Shown here one piece after another: positions 16,716 to 24,925 of a stretch of DNA of 64,000 nt. The notes beneath the pieces are model-generated. The model was not told the origin of the DNA and ran no database searches. It saw only the letters and a program-made list of their open reading frames with translations. A program made the translations under genes and the position numbers. Source of the stretch: JAAFHI01 sp039793685. GTDB taxonomy: Bacteria; Acidobacteriota; Blastocatellia; Chloracidobacteriales; Chloracidobacteriaceae. The stretch lies in contig JBDRAL010000018.1 in assembly GCA_039793685.1 (NCBI GenBank), positions 32,019 to 96,018 of the forward strand. The letters run 5' to 3'. Numbering within the stretch: the stretch's first letter is position 1; every line of letters starts with the position of its first letter.

Positions 16716-17615
16716 ATGAAGACCCTTGTCCTTGCGCTTTCGGGCGTCGCGATGCTGGCGGGCGGATGGTCGCTGTCACCGCGCGCCGAACTCGCCGACC
16801 GCGAAACACCGTCGGCAATGACGAAACCCGCCCCGGAAACGGTGGCGAAAAACGAATTCCCGAAAAACGAAAATCACCCGGAATTCGTGGGGAAATGGTC
16901 AGTCCCGGCGGCGGTGAAGCTGCTGTTCGGAGGAAAGATGAACCGACACGGTCTGGTCCGTTGGCGACCGACCGACGAACAGTTGAAAAGCATGGAAGAG
17001 ATCGTCCCGGACATCCTCGACAAGAACGGGTACGCGACGAGCGAAGTCCTTTTTTCGGAAGGATTTGAACGTGATGGTCACCGATGCCGGGTGGTGCTGT
17101 TTCAGACAATCCCCGATCTGGCTGCCCACGGTACGCCGGGGATGGTCGGCGGCGCGAAGTTCATCGCGACCGAAACCGGCTGGCGGTTGCAGTCGCGGAT
17201 GTACGCCATTGCCGGGATGGGAACCTTCGGCAGCACGATCCCGCCGACGGCTTACCAAATCGGGAAAAACCGGCGCGGCTATCTTTTTGAACCCGGTCTC
17301 ACGGGGCAGGGCATCACCGAGGGTGGCATGGTGTTGATCGCCGAATTCGGGGATTCGTTCGCACAGGTCGCCGTACTCAACGACACCTTCTCCGAAAAGA
17401 CTGATGACAAGGATCGCCGCGTGTGGGGATATGACTCGAAGTTCGTGTTTTCACCCGCGTCCAATGCCGAGTGGTACGACCTGACCGTGACCACGACCGG
17501 AAACTACCCCGATGAAAGGAGAAAGCTGGTCAAGGTCAACCGGACGCGGCACCTGACGTTCACGGACGGGGAGTATCGCTCCCCCGATGGCACGGACGAA
17601 GACGCCGAAAACTGA
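16716..17615 (+). CDS. Secreted protein of unknown family, paralog 1 of 4
   Basis: I do not recognise this 299-residue protein. It begins with a signal peptide (MKTLVLALSGVAMLAGGWSL) preceded by GAAGGAG 8 bp upstream, which fixes the start at 16716. It shares with the next three genes the order of a KLLFGG/YLIFGN-like block (about 70), a GGAKF..TETGWRLQS block (about 145-160), an IGKNRRGYLFEPG block, a WYDLTVTTTGNY block and a C-terminal LTFTDGEYRS. It is the most divergent of the four and lacks the CHxCQP motif. The gene opens a plus-strand series of four and is divergent from the HEAT-protein gene. An envelope or extracellular role is inferred from the signal peptide only. Confidence 0.72.
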   Translation: MKTLVLALSGVAMLAGGWSLSPRAELADRETPSAMTKPAPETVAKNEFPKNENHPEFVGKWSVPAAVKLLFGGKMNRHGLVRWRPTDEQLKSMEEIVPDILDKNGYATSEVLFSEGFERDGHRCRVVLFQTIPDLAAHGTPGMVGGAKFIATETGWRLQSRMYAIAGMGTFGSTIPPTAYQIGKNRRGYLFEPGLTGQGITEGGMVLIAEFGDSFAQVAVLNDTFSEKTDDKDRRVWGYDSKFVFSPASNAEWYDLTVTTTGNYPDERRKLVKVNRTRHLTFTDGEYRSPDGTDEDAEN

Positions 17616-17621
17616 CGCTCT

Positions 17622-17683
17622 ATAACGTTCTTTAACATTACATAACGTTAAAGAACTCTACATAACGCTAAAAAACGTTAAAG
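17622..17683. repeat. AT-rich palindromic repeat between paralogs 1 and 2
   Basis: AACGTTCTTTAAC (about 17625) is the inverse of GTTAAAGAAC (about 17647), and a third AACGTTAAAG follows near 17674. ATAACG recurs three times. It may act as a terminator for paralog 1. A related TTAAAGT/TAACGT sequence occurs at 28384-28434. Confidence 0.55.
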
Positions 17684-17722
17684 CCGAATCAATCGGCCAT
17701 TTACTGGAAAGGATTTGCACCG

Positions 17723-18682
17723 ATGTTGAAACAATTTCACAAAAACAAAGCTTTTTCGCGGCTGATGCTGGTCGCGATGATGATCGGATTGACCGGATTC
17801 GCGGTGTTCGCGGTGGACAGCCCCGCCGCCCAGACGTCGGAAGCGGCGAAGGTCATCCCCGGCGAGTTTACCGACGCCAAGGCGATGTACCTGATTTTCG
17901 GCAACTACAACCCGCTGACGGAACATTCGAAAACGATTCTGACTTCCGAGGAACTCGCGAAGTATCCGCTGGTCAACGTTTCCGTCCCGCCGGAAGAAGA
18001 GTCGGCCAATGTCGAAACGAAGGATGGTGATGAATCCGACGCCAAGGCTTCCGAAACCGAGTCGAACGAAAATCAGGCCGAACCTCCGATGGAAGTGGAG
18101 GCTCAGGCCAATTTTTCAAAAGCGTACAAGCAGGGAGGAACTGAGCGTCGCATCCTCCTAGTGACCGTTTTTTCGGAGAATTTCAGTTGCCACACCTGTC
18201 AGCCGATTCTTGGAGGCGCGGTGTTCACGAAAGTCAGCAATGGCTGGCGGCTGGATTCGTTCACCAAGTGCATCGGGCAGATGGGCGTGTTCAACATTAT
18301 CCGGGAAGGCCGCCTCGTTCAGATCGGCAAGGACCGCTTCGGGGTCTTGATCCAGCCGGAGGATTGGGCGCAAGGGCAATTCAGCCGCGATCTTGCGATT
18401 GTCACGGAAGTCGAAGGGAATCTTCGCCTTGTCTGCCAGGTGAACAACGTGGATGGCGATAATTCAGGGAACGCCGTACCCGGGAAAATGGATGACCAGT
18501 TTCGGTTCAGTTCAAAGCTGACTTTCCCGAAACTGAAAGGGTCGGATTGGTTTGACATCCTGATCGAGACGAAGGGGACCAAGCCCGATCCGGATCTGGA
18601 TAGCGACAAGTTGATTTCGGCGAAACAGGTTCTCCGATTCACCTTCAAGGATGGTCAATATCAGCCCGTCGGAAAACAATAA
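17723..18682 (+). CDS. Secreted protein of unknown family, paralog 2 of 4
   Basis: This 319-residue exported protein has a signal peptide ending FAVFAVDSPAAQ, with AAAGGA 9 bp before the ATG. It shows the full family architecture: GEFTDAKAMYLIFGNYN (about 47-63), an acidic low-complexity insert (about 90-118), CHTCQPILGGAVFTKVSNGW (about 155-174), IGKDRFGVLIQ, SDWFDILIETKGT and the C-terminal FTFKDGQYQP. The CHxC pair could bind metal or form a disulfide; it is not a CxxCH haem site. The 5' part, including the leader, is almost identical in nucleotides to the next gene. The function is unknown to me. Confidence 0.75.
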   Translation: MLKQFHKNKAFSRLMLVAMMIGLTGFAVFAVDSPAAQTSEAAKVIPGEFTDAKAMYLIFGNYNPLTEHSKTILTSEELAKYPLVNVSVPPEEESANVETKDGDESDAKASETESNENQAEPPMEVEAQANFSKAYKQGGTERRILLVTVFSENFSCHTCQPILGGAVFTKVSNGWRLDSFTKCIGQMGVFNIIREGRLVQIGKDRFGVLIQPEDWAQGQFSRDLAIVTEVEGNLRLVCQVNNVDGDNSGNAVPGKMDDQFRFSSKLTFPKLKGSDWFDILIETKGTKPDPDLDSDKLISAKQVLRFTFKDGQYQPVGKQ

Positions 18683-18708
18683 CTACTGATTGGAAAGGAC
18701 TTGCAGCG

Positions 18709-19633
18709 ATGTTGAAACAATTTCACAAAAACAAAGCTTTTTCGTGGCTGATGCTGGTCGCGACGATGATCGGACTAACCGGATTCGCGGTGTTCGCGGT
18801 GGACAGCCCCGCCGCCCAGACGCCGACGCCGGAAACGGCGAAGGTCATCCCCGGCGAGTTTACCGACGCCAAGGCGATGTACCTGATTTTCGGCAACTAC
18901 AACCCGCTGACGGAGGAATCGGAAACCACGGTTACAAACAAGCAGGCAAAGGAATGTTACTTCCTCGACAAGCCGTTGAAGGGTTCACCTGAAGCGGAAA
19001 CCGCTGAATCGGGAAAGGATGCCGTCGAGCCGGAAGGATTGTTTCCGGTCTTCGCCACGACGCATTTCTCAAGGCGGTTTTTCGACCAGTCGGGGGAACG
19101 GCAACTTATCCTGTTTTCACTGCTGGGTGGAGATGATCCCCATTCACAATCACCAATTTTGGCTGGTGCCCTGTTTTCGAAGGTAAACGACGGATGGCGT
19201 CTGGACACCTTCAACGGATTCATCAAGAGAATGGGGGACTTCGGAAAACTCCCTCCGATGAAGCTGGCCAAAATTGGTGAAAATAGGTTTGGACTTGTCA
19301 TTGTCGAAACCAGCGAAGGAAGCGGAGGATCTTTACGTTGTCACCGAAGTTCAAGGAAACCTGGCAGTGGTTTTTGAGGAAATGGAGTTCAGTGGGGCGC
19401 AATGTTCGGTGGATGTGCCGGGAGTAAAGAAATTGATCTATGAATTCAGTTCCCGGTACTCCTTCCAGAACAAACCTCGCGCTGATTGGTACGACCTGCA
19501 AATTGTCACCAAGGGAACGCGCGAGCTTGAGAGCAATCCGCAGGACCAAGATTCCAAACCATCGAAAATCGTATCGGCGAATCAGACTCGGAAGTTTGCT
19601 TTTAAAGATGGGCAATATCGTCCGGTTGAGTGA
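18709..19633 (+). pseudogene. Secreted family paralog 3 of 4, frameshifted
   Basis: The reading frame from 18709 encodes the same signal peptide and GEFTDAKAMYLIFGNYN block as paralog 2. It continues through AGALFSKVNDGWRLDTFNGF and IGENRFGLVIVE, then leaves the family frame near 19300 and stops at 19377. The next frame continues the family sequence from KPAKEAEDLYVVTEVQGNLA through ADWYDLQIVTKGT to FAFKDGQYRP, ending at 19633. A one-base shift around 19295-19315 rejoins the two. CHxCQP has decayed to PHSQSP. It is either a decaying duplicate or a sequencing/assembly error; the lost cysteines favour decay. Confidence 0.8.
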
Positions 19634-19735
19634 CCCGATTCGGGCGTGGTATCAAGGCGGCGGTTTCGGCGAGGGGCGTCGGCTCTTCCTCGAACCGCCG
19701 CTTTTTCGATTTCACGTTTCTATTCAAGGATGAAC

Positions 19736-20641
19736 ATGACGATGACACGCATTGTTTTCGCTGGTCGTATCTGTCTGACCGCCGGGGTTTTATCGTTTGC
19801 GCTCGGCGCGGCGGGGTGTTTGCCGAAGAAAGCCGATCCGGTCGTGCCGCCGCCTCCGCCAACACAACAGACGCCGACGCAAACGGCCACGCCTCCGCCT
19901 CCGCCGGTTGATCCGTCAAAGCTGATTTCCGGCGAGTACGACGATGCAAAGGCAATGAAACTGCTGTTCGGCAATTTCAACGCGAAGGAAAAGCAGTCAA
20001 AGCTCAAACTGACCGCCGCCGAGATAAAGGAACTGGATTTGAACGGGGTCGAGGACGGTCAACCGTCGGACATGTTCGCCACGGTGTACCTGTCGAAGCC
20101 GTTTCGGCAACTTGTCATCGAGCGTCGGATGCTTCTTTTTACGCTGACCCCGCCCCAGTTCGAGTGTCATGCCTGCCAGCCCGCGCTGGGCGGCGCGTTG
20201 TTTTCGAAAGTCGAAGGCGGCTGGCGGCTCGATTCGGTGAACCGGCACATCCTGACCAACGGGGCCTACGGCGGCTTGCCCGAACCGGAGGTTATTAAAA
20301 TCGGGAAGGAACGCTCCGCCGTACTGATCGAGGTGGGGTACACATCCACCGGGACTACCGTGGGCGGACTTTCGCTGGTGGCTGAGGTGAACGGCAAGTT
20401 GAAGGAGGTTCTCGAAGTCGACGAAACCTTCGGGAACAACGGTGGTAACTGCGGGGACGATCTCGGTCCGTGCTGGAGTTTCGAATCGAAGTACAACTAT
20501 GTGCCGGGCAGCAACGAGGAGTGGCTCGATGTGGTGGTGGCAACGACCGGAACCGAGAAAAACGACCGCGACGAAATCGTTCCGGTGAAGAAGAACCGGC
20601 GGTTCGTGTTTCGCAACGGGAAGTATGAAGGCGGAAAGTAA
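19736..20641 (+). CDS. Putative lipoprotein of the same family, paralog 4 of 4
   Basis: This is an envelope protein of about 301 residues. The N-terminus reads GVLSFALGAAGCLPKK, a plausible though imperfect lipobox, followed by a Pro/Thr-rich linker (PPPPPTQQTPTQT). Family blocks then follow: GEYDDAKAMKLLFGNFN, CHACQPALGGALFSKVEGGW, IGKERSAVLIEVG, WLDVVVATTGTEK and FVFRNGKYEGG. The start is ambiguous among ATGs at 19730, 19736 and 19742; AAGGA 5 bp upstream favours 19736. Where its relatives are probably soluble, this copy is likely lipid-anchored. It ends the four-gene array just before a long heptamer array. Confidence 0.72.
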   Translation: MTMTRIVFAGRICLTAGVLSFALGAAGCLPKKADPVVPPPPPTQQTPTQTATPPPPPVDPSKLISGEYDDAKAMKLLFGNFNAKEKQSKLKLTAAEIKELDLNGVEDGQPSDMFATVYLSKPFRQLVIERRMLLFTLTPPQFECHACQPALGGALFSKVEGGWRLDSVNRHILTNGAYGGLPEPEVIKIGKERSAVLIEVGYTSTGTTVGGLSLVAEVNGKLKEVLEVDETFGNNGGNCGDDLGPCWSFESKYNYVPGSNEEWLDVVVATTGTEKNDRDEIVPVKKNRRFVFRNGKYEGGK

Positions 20642-20643
20642 AA

Positions 20644-20782
20644 TGGAATCAGGGGCCGGGGATCGGGGGAAAGCCGAGTCCAAAGTCCAAGGTCCAAAGT
20701 ATGCGGAAAAAAGGTTTGAAATCTTCGTGAAATCCAAAGGATTTCTCTTGACCGCACAACCGAAAAAACAACGCTCTTTTAC
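20644..20782. repeat. Heptamer repeat array R6a (degenerate GGATCGG and AGTCCAA classes)
   Basis: AATCAGGGGCCGGGGATCGG is followed by AGTCCAAAGTCCAAGGTCCA, both in 7-bp steps. The remainder of the segment (about 20705-20782) shows no clear repeat. The first word class is the inverse of R6b, so the two could pair in a transcript. Confidence 0.65.
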
Positions 20783-20880
20783 TGATCCCTGATCCCTGAT
20801 CCCTGATCCCTGATCCCTGATCCCTGATCCCTGATCCCTGATCCCTGATCCCTGATCCCTGATCCCTGATCCCTGATCCC
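20783..20880. repeat. Heptamer repeat array R6b: 14 perfect TGATCCC copies
   Basis: From 20783 to 20880 the sequence is exactly 14 tandem copies of TGATCCC (98 bp), with no spacers. The last base is also the first base of the complement of the FHA-protease TAG stop (20880-20882). It is the longest perfect heptamer run in the window. Confidence 0.95.
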
Positions 20881-22451
20881 TATTTCTCTTCGTCATTCTG
20901 AATCAGGCTCAGTGCGGCCTGAATCGGGACGGCAATGTTGCCGCCGGGGACCTGTCCGCCGGCTTGATCGACGGTGACCTGAGCGTTGATGCCGATGACT
21001 TTCCCGGCGCTGTTGAAGATGGGGCTGCCGGAGCCGCCTTCAGTGGTCGGGGCATCATGGGTGATGCGGCCAGCCACGAGTCGGGTAATGTGGCCTTGCG
21101 ATACGACCGGAAGCAAGTCGCCGCGTTGAGCGAGGGCGGAGGCTTTTTCCGAATTACGGAGTTTGCGTTCGATGTCGGTTTTGAACTGGCTGTCGGCAAG
21201 TTGAGCGATAATTCCGTCGGCGCCGGTTGGAAAGCCCATGATGACGATGGCTTGGCCAGTGATGTCGGCGGTGGGTTGCGTCGGATCGGCGGTTTCGTTC
21301 AAGCCGGCCAGCGGGAGTGAAGGGAAGCGGTTGTTGTTGGGATCGAAATGACACAAGGCCACGTCGTTCTCGGTTGAGAATCCTGCCTGTTTCAGTGCAA
21401 ACGGTGTCTTGTGCTGTGGGAAATAGGCGTAGATTTCCTTGACCTCGGGTTTCCCGCCAAGGTTGTTGATAATGAGTTTGTCGTTCGGATCGCCGAACCA
21501 GGGTTGGGCAATGTGCCGATTGGTCAGGATTTTTCCTTCCCCGACGACGAATCCCGTACCGGTGAATTCTTCAGAATAGATATTCCCCGTTCCTTCGAAA
21601 CTGACGTTAAGCTTGCCGTCCGCCGAAATTGCCGAACCGTTATCGAAACTATGGTCAAGGTAGCGGAGTGGGCGTTTCTGGCTGTCGGTGTAGCTGTAGG
21701 TTCCGAGAATCAGGCACACCCCGTCACGGTAGTTCGCCGCGATCTTCGGCGCGAAGTTGGCGGTTTCCTGAATGGTTTTGATGATGTCGTTCTTCTTCTC
21801 GATTTCACCAAGAAGAATTCGGATCTGCTCTTCAGAACTCTGGTTTTTGACCTCCAACGCCCCGACCAGTTTGTTGTAGTTCCAGCCGAAGTAGAAAACC
21901 AGCCCGGTGGCGGTCAGGACCGAGAGCGGGACAAAACCGGTGAGGAGAAGGGCGACCGCACGGACCCATCCAGGCATTTCGGCATAAAGCGCGAAGACGA
22001 GTTCTTTCAGAAAACGGGTCGCGGACCGGGCGTGAATGTGCCCACCTGCGTCGACTTCAGGAAACTGGAGGCGTGAATTGGGCGAGTGGGTTGCGGGTCG
22101 TTCGAATCCGATGAGCTGGACGAGCAATTCGGCGACATCGGGGGTGCTCCGATCGTCCAGTGTTTCGACTGCAACGACGTCGCCATGGGCAAGCGGAATC
22201 GGACCGTGACTTTCGTTCGGGCGGGGTTTGTCGTTAATGCGGAAGCTGTAGTGGTCGGGATCGTGAACGAAGAGTTCGAGGCGTTTTTCGTCGCGGTGAA
22301 TTTCGGCGACTGCTCCGCCGCCGTTGGCCGGGGGTAAATCGAGCACGACATCGCACCCGGGCGCGGCACCGAGCGTGACCGCTTCCTTGTCGAAGACAAA
22401 CGTTTTCCCGCGTCTCTCGCCCGAGAGACATACGAGCATCAGATGAGACAT
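20880..22451 (-). CDS. FHA-like / transmembrane / trypsin-like serine protease fusion
   Basis: The 523-residue protein appears to link a cytoplasmic sensor to a periplasmic protease. Residues 1-105 resemble an FHA fold (VTLGAAPGCDVVLD, PLAHGDVVAVETLDD) but lack the usual GR...S..H residues. One strong membrane segment (about 160-190, LLLTGFVPLSVLTATGLVFY) is followed by a coiled coil (EEQIRILLGEIEKKNDIIK). A chymotrypsin/DegP-like domain then carries His in ILTNRHIAQPW, Asp in ENDVALCHFD and Ser in TEGGSGSPIFNSAGKVIGI. No PDZ domain follows. The start at 22451 (MSHLMLV) is preferred. The domain order is unusual and the substrate unknown. Confidence 0.85.
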   Translation of the reverse strand: MSHLMLVCLSGERRGKTFVFDKEAVTLGAAPGCDVVLDLPPANGGGAVAEIHRDEKRLELFVHDPDHYSFRINDKPRPNESHGPIPLAHGDVVAVETLDDRSTPDVAELLVQLIGFERPATHSPNSRLQFPEVDAGGHIHARSATRFLKELVFALYAEMPGWVRAVALLLTGFVPLSVLTATGLVFYFGWNYNKLVGALEVKNQSSEEQIRILLGEIEKKNDIIKTIQETANFAPKIAANYRDGVCLILGTYSYTDSQKRPLRYLDHSFDNGSAISADGKLNVSFEGTGNIYSEEFTGTGFVVGEGKILTNRHIAQPWFGDPNDKLIINNLGGKPEVKEIYAYFPQHKTPFALKQAGFSTENDVALCHFDPNNNRFPSLPLAGLNETADPTQPTADITGQAIVIMGFPTGADGIIAQLADSQFKTDIERKLRNSEKASALAQRGDLLPVVSQGHITRLVAGRITHDAPTTEGGSGSPIFNSAGKVIGINAQVTVDQAGGQVPGGNIAVPIQAALSLIQNDEEK

Positions 22452-22522
22452 ACCGCCGCGCTCGTCCAAAACCTACCGACCAAACGAAAAGCTTTCAGAA
22501 ATTGAAAGCACGCTCCAAGAAT

Positions 22523-22555
22523 CCGCCGTGTTTCGACAATAGTCCGACACGGCGG
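22523..22555 (-). terminator. GC-rich hairpin downstream of pseudopilin operon
   Basis: CCGCCGTGT (22523-22531) pairs perfectly with ACACGGCGG (22547-22555). It lies 100 bp past the last pilin-like gene and before the FHA-protease start. No good T-run follows, so it may be Rho-dependent or merely structural. Confidence 0.4.
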
Positions 22556-22655
22556 AAATGGCTATCCCGAAACGCCGATAGTAGGACGGCGCAGGCGATG
22601 GTACAACCCCAACGGTTTAAAAAAGCGGGTGGCTGGCGGTACCGAGAGGGACCGG

Positions 22656-23531
22656 CTAGGGGGAAACCCGGACAAGTTCCTTTGAATACTGGTTCTGGAC
22701 GCCGCCGGGGCAGCCGTTTTCGCTCCCGACCACGAAATTTTCGCATTTTGGTTCGGTACAGGCGTTCCAGCCGTTGACCACGAATTCGTCGCAAACAGGG
22801 GCTGCGGCCGGTCCGGGTTTTCCGAAACAGATGGACATTTCCAGAACCCGTTTGTATCGGATGGCGGTAAGACTCACGGCCCGCGTCGGTCTGGCTGAAC
22901 TGGTGCATCTGGCGTCCGGTGCAGCGTCCGGCGGACAGTCGAACGGTTTCCCGTCAAGGCCGACCGGGTCATGCCAATAAGTTTCGGTCGTCATGACATT
23001 GACGAGGGCGACCCATCGGGAATATTTCGGAGCCTGAGTCGGTCCGAATCGTGCGACCAGCCAGGCATCTTCCGCCAGCAGCCACGACTGAAACTGAATG
23101 CCGTCAATTTTAATGGTCCACCGCTGGACGCTGCCTTCCCCGGATGTGACCAGTCGCTGCTGGGCCAGAAAATTCGGAATCGTGCCGAGTGCCTGATTCA
23201 GCAACGGCTGCATCTCGGCGGCGCTGATGGGTTCATTGGTGTAGGCGGCGAATTTGTCCGCCATTCCGGGCATGCTGAAAAGCCGTTCCTGAACCAGTTG
23301 GAATCCGGTTGGGTGAGGTACGCCGGAGGAGTCGAGAAGATTTTTTCCGAGAACATGATTGGATTTCTGAATCCGGAAAATCGCCTCCGAGGCGTCTGCA
23401 AACCGCCGGTTCTCGAAAACCACCCGATCTTGAAATGCCTGTTTGGCCGAACGGGTTGCGTTTTCCGAGGCCGGATTCAACGCGCCGACGATGATGATGA
23501 CAAAACAGAGAACAACGATGAGAATCGGCAT
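22656..23531 (-). CDS. Membrane-anchored protein of pseudopilin operon (PilX-like position)
   Basis: The 291-residue protein begins with a single hydrophobic segment (MPILIVVLCFVIIIVGALNP) and continues as an extracytoplasmic domain with paired cysteines near the C-terminus (CPPDAAPDARC, CFGKPG, CDEFVV, CTEPKCENF). Such an N-terminal anchor, 10 bp after two genes with prepilin-like N-termini, suggests a minor-pilin or PilX-like component. However, the canonical glycine/glutamate prepilin cleavage motif is absent. The start at 23531 is chosen because the hydrophobic segment then begins the protein. The domain itself I do not recognise. Confidence 0.6.
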   Translation of the reverse strand: MPILIVVLCFVIIIVGALNPASENATRSAKQAFQDRVVFENRRFADASEAIFRIQKSNHVLGKNLLDSSGVPHPTGFQLVQERLFSMPGMADKFAAYTNEPISAAEMQPLLNQALGTIPNFLAQQRLVTSGEGSVQRWTIKIDGIQFQSWLLAEDAWLVARFGPTQAPKYSRWVALVNVMTTETYWHDPVGLDGKPFDCPPDAAPDARCTSSARPTRAVSLTAIRYKRVLEMSICFGKPGPAAAPVCDEFVVNGWNACTEPKCENFVVGSENGCPGGVQNQYSKELVRVSP

Positions 23532-23541
23532 TGTGGATACC

Positions 23542-23955
23542 CTAACGAATCGGCGAGTTGAGCGATTGCTTGGCTGAAATGTTCCCTTTGCTGAGGGTGA
23601 AGTCGAAGGACTTCGCGGAAGAATCGATAAGAACCGGGTGGGTGGAAAAACGATATGTTTGACCGGGGGGAATCGGATTGGGGAGTTCCGAATCACGGTG
23701 AATCAGGATCCCGTTATCATTGAAAATGACCACTCCGGTGACGGTTCCGGTCGGAATGCCGAACTGCTCGCGGTATTGACGGGCTGCAAAGCCGACCAGC
23801 GTGTTGAGTCGGTCCTGTTCCCGGCCCATTCGGCTGATCAGGAAGGATGTGTTGAGGAGGCTGAGAATACCGGCCGTCACGGCTACCAGAATCAATGTTC
23901 CGAGCAGAACTTCCAGAAGAACCGAGCCGAGATTTTTTGAGCGTCGTCGTGGCAT
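23542..23955 (-). CDS. Minor pseudopilin, PilV-like
   Basis: This 137-residue protein has a type IV prepilin N-terminus: a short basic leader MPRRRSKNLG, then SVLLEVLLGTLILVAVTAGI, with the conserved Glu at position 5 after the predicted cleavage and a continuous hydrophobic helix. The remainder is a small globular domain (ARQYREQFGIPTGTVTGVVI). The start at 23955 lies 4 bp after the stop of the PilW-like gene, indicating coupled expression. In related operons such proteins prime assembly of type IV pili or type II secretion pseudopili. Confidence 0.75.
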   Translation of the reverse strand: MPRRRSKNLGSVLLEVLLGTLILVAVTAGILSLLNTSFLISRMGREQDRLNTLVGFAARQYREQFGIPTGTVTGVVIFNDNGILIHRDSELPNPIPPGQTYRFSTHPVLIDSSAKSFDFTLSKGNISAKQSLNSPIR

Positions 23956-23959
23956 CGTT

Positions 23960-24925
23960 TCACCATCCCTCATTGACGACAAACGTCGCATGTTCAGTGA
24001 TTTCGGTCCGATTGAAGTCTTTCCGTCTGGTTTCCATCAGGATTCCCCGCAAGTCGGGAAAAGTCGTCGTTGTCAGAGACGAGGTTCGTTCGCCTCTTTT
24101 CAGCAGGTAATCGAACGTGATGTCCGAAAAGAGGTTTCGCTCGATGAGCAGTTTGCGGCTGGCGGTACTGGTGCCACCGCAGGGGTTTTCGGCTGCGGCG
24201 AATTCGTATCGAACGAGTCCTTCATCCTCAATGCGATACTCGATGAGCGCCGAAATCGGGACAAAAAGCATTCCGGCCAGTTCCTCGACTCCGCCGTACA
24301 TTGGTGGCGGAACCACGGAATTCCCGACGGTCAGGCAGGGGGAAGTTGTAAACGCTCCTCGGACACGCGATCGGGAATTTTGGTTTGGGGCTGGTTCGGC
24401 GATCGGCGTGGCGCTGGTGACGAAGACGCGGCCAAATCGACCTCCTCCATTCGGGTCGACACAGATGAACGCCCGATTGGGGCCGATTCGGGTGGTCAAC
24501 TCGCCGACGTTGCCGACCACGATCATTTCAGTCGTTGCGTTGTTGACGGGAAGCGCCGGAGAAACTCCCTGATATACGCGCCCGTCGAATTCCTCGCCGA
24601 TTCGAACGCACCGAAGCCGCCGGCCTTCGTCCAGAATCGTCACGGCGGCGATGGGTGTTTCTCCGTCGTGCCAGAGTGGCTGGATATTCCCGTTTTGGGC
24701 TGCCAGGAGAAAGCTGGCTTGCTTGATGTCGGCGTCCAGGATTTTGGCTGCCTGCTGTCGCTTCTGGGCCAGGAGTGCCTGCGCCTGTGTCTCCCGGATG
24801 GCAATTGTCGTCGTGGCAAGCGTCATGGCCACCATACCTCCTGCAATCGCCAGAATTCCCAGTCCGATGACTAATTCCAGCAAGGAGAATCCCTGAATGG
24901 AGTCACGAGAGAACCTACTTGTCAT
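23960..24925 (-). CDS. Prepilin-type N-terminal cleavage protein, PilW-like
   Basis: The 321-residue protein has the classical prepilin motif GFSLLELVIGLGILAIAGGM (about 11-30), processed by a prepilin peptidase after Gly. A helix (QALLAQKRQQAAKILDADIK) and a long beta-rich domain with LRCVRIGEEFDGRVYQGV follow; overall this resembles PilW-type minor pilins. AGGAGG lies about 9 bp upstream of the ATG at 24925, clearly selecting this start over a longer frame. It overlaps the end of the upstream gene by 11 bp, so translation is probably coupled. The peptidase is not in the window. Confidence 0.8.
   Translation of the reverse strand: MTSRFSRDSIQGFSLLELVIGLGILAIAGGMVAMTLATTTIAIRETQAQALLAQKRQQAAKILDADIKQASFLLAAQNGNIQPLWHDGETPIAAVTILDEGRRLRCVRIGEEFDGRVYQGVSPALPVNNATTEMIVVGNVGELTTRIGPNRAFICVDPNGGGRFGRVFVTSATPIAEPAPNQNSRSRVRGAFTTSPCLTVGNSVVPPPMYGGVEELAGMLFVPISALIEYRIEDEGLVRYEFAAAENPCGGTSTASRKLLIERNLFSDITFDYLLKRGERTSSLTTTTFPDLRGILMETRRKDFNRTEITEHATFVVNEGW

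Noticed and set aside
20783..20880. CRISPR array
   Set aside because: Units are 7 bp and contiguous, with no spacers and no cas genes anywhere in the window; the same applies to the array at 31861.
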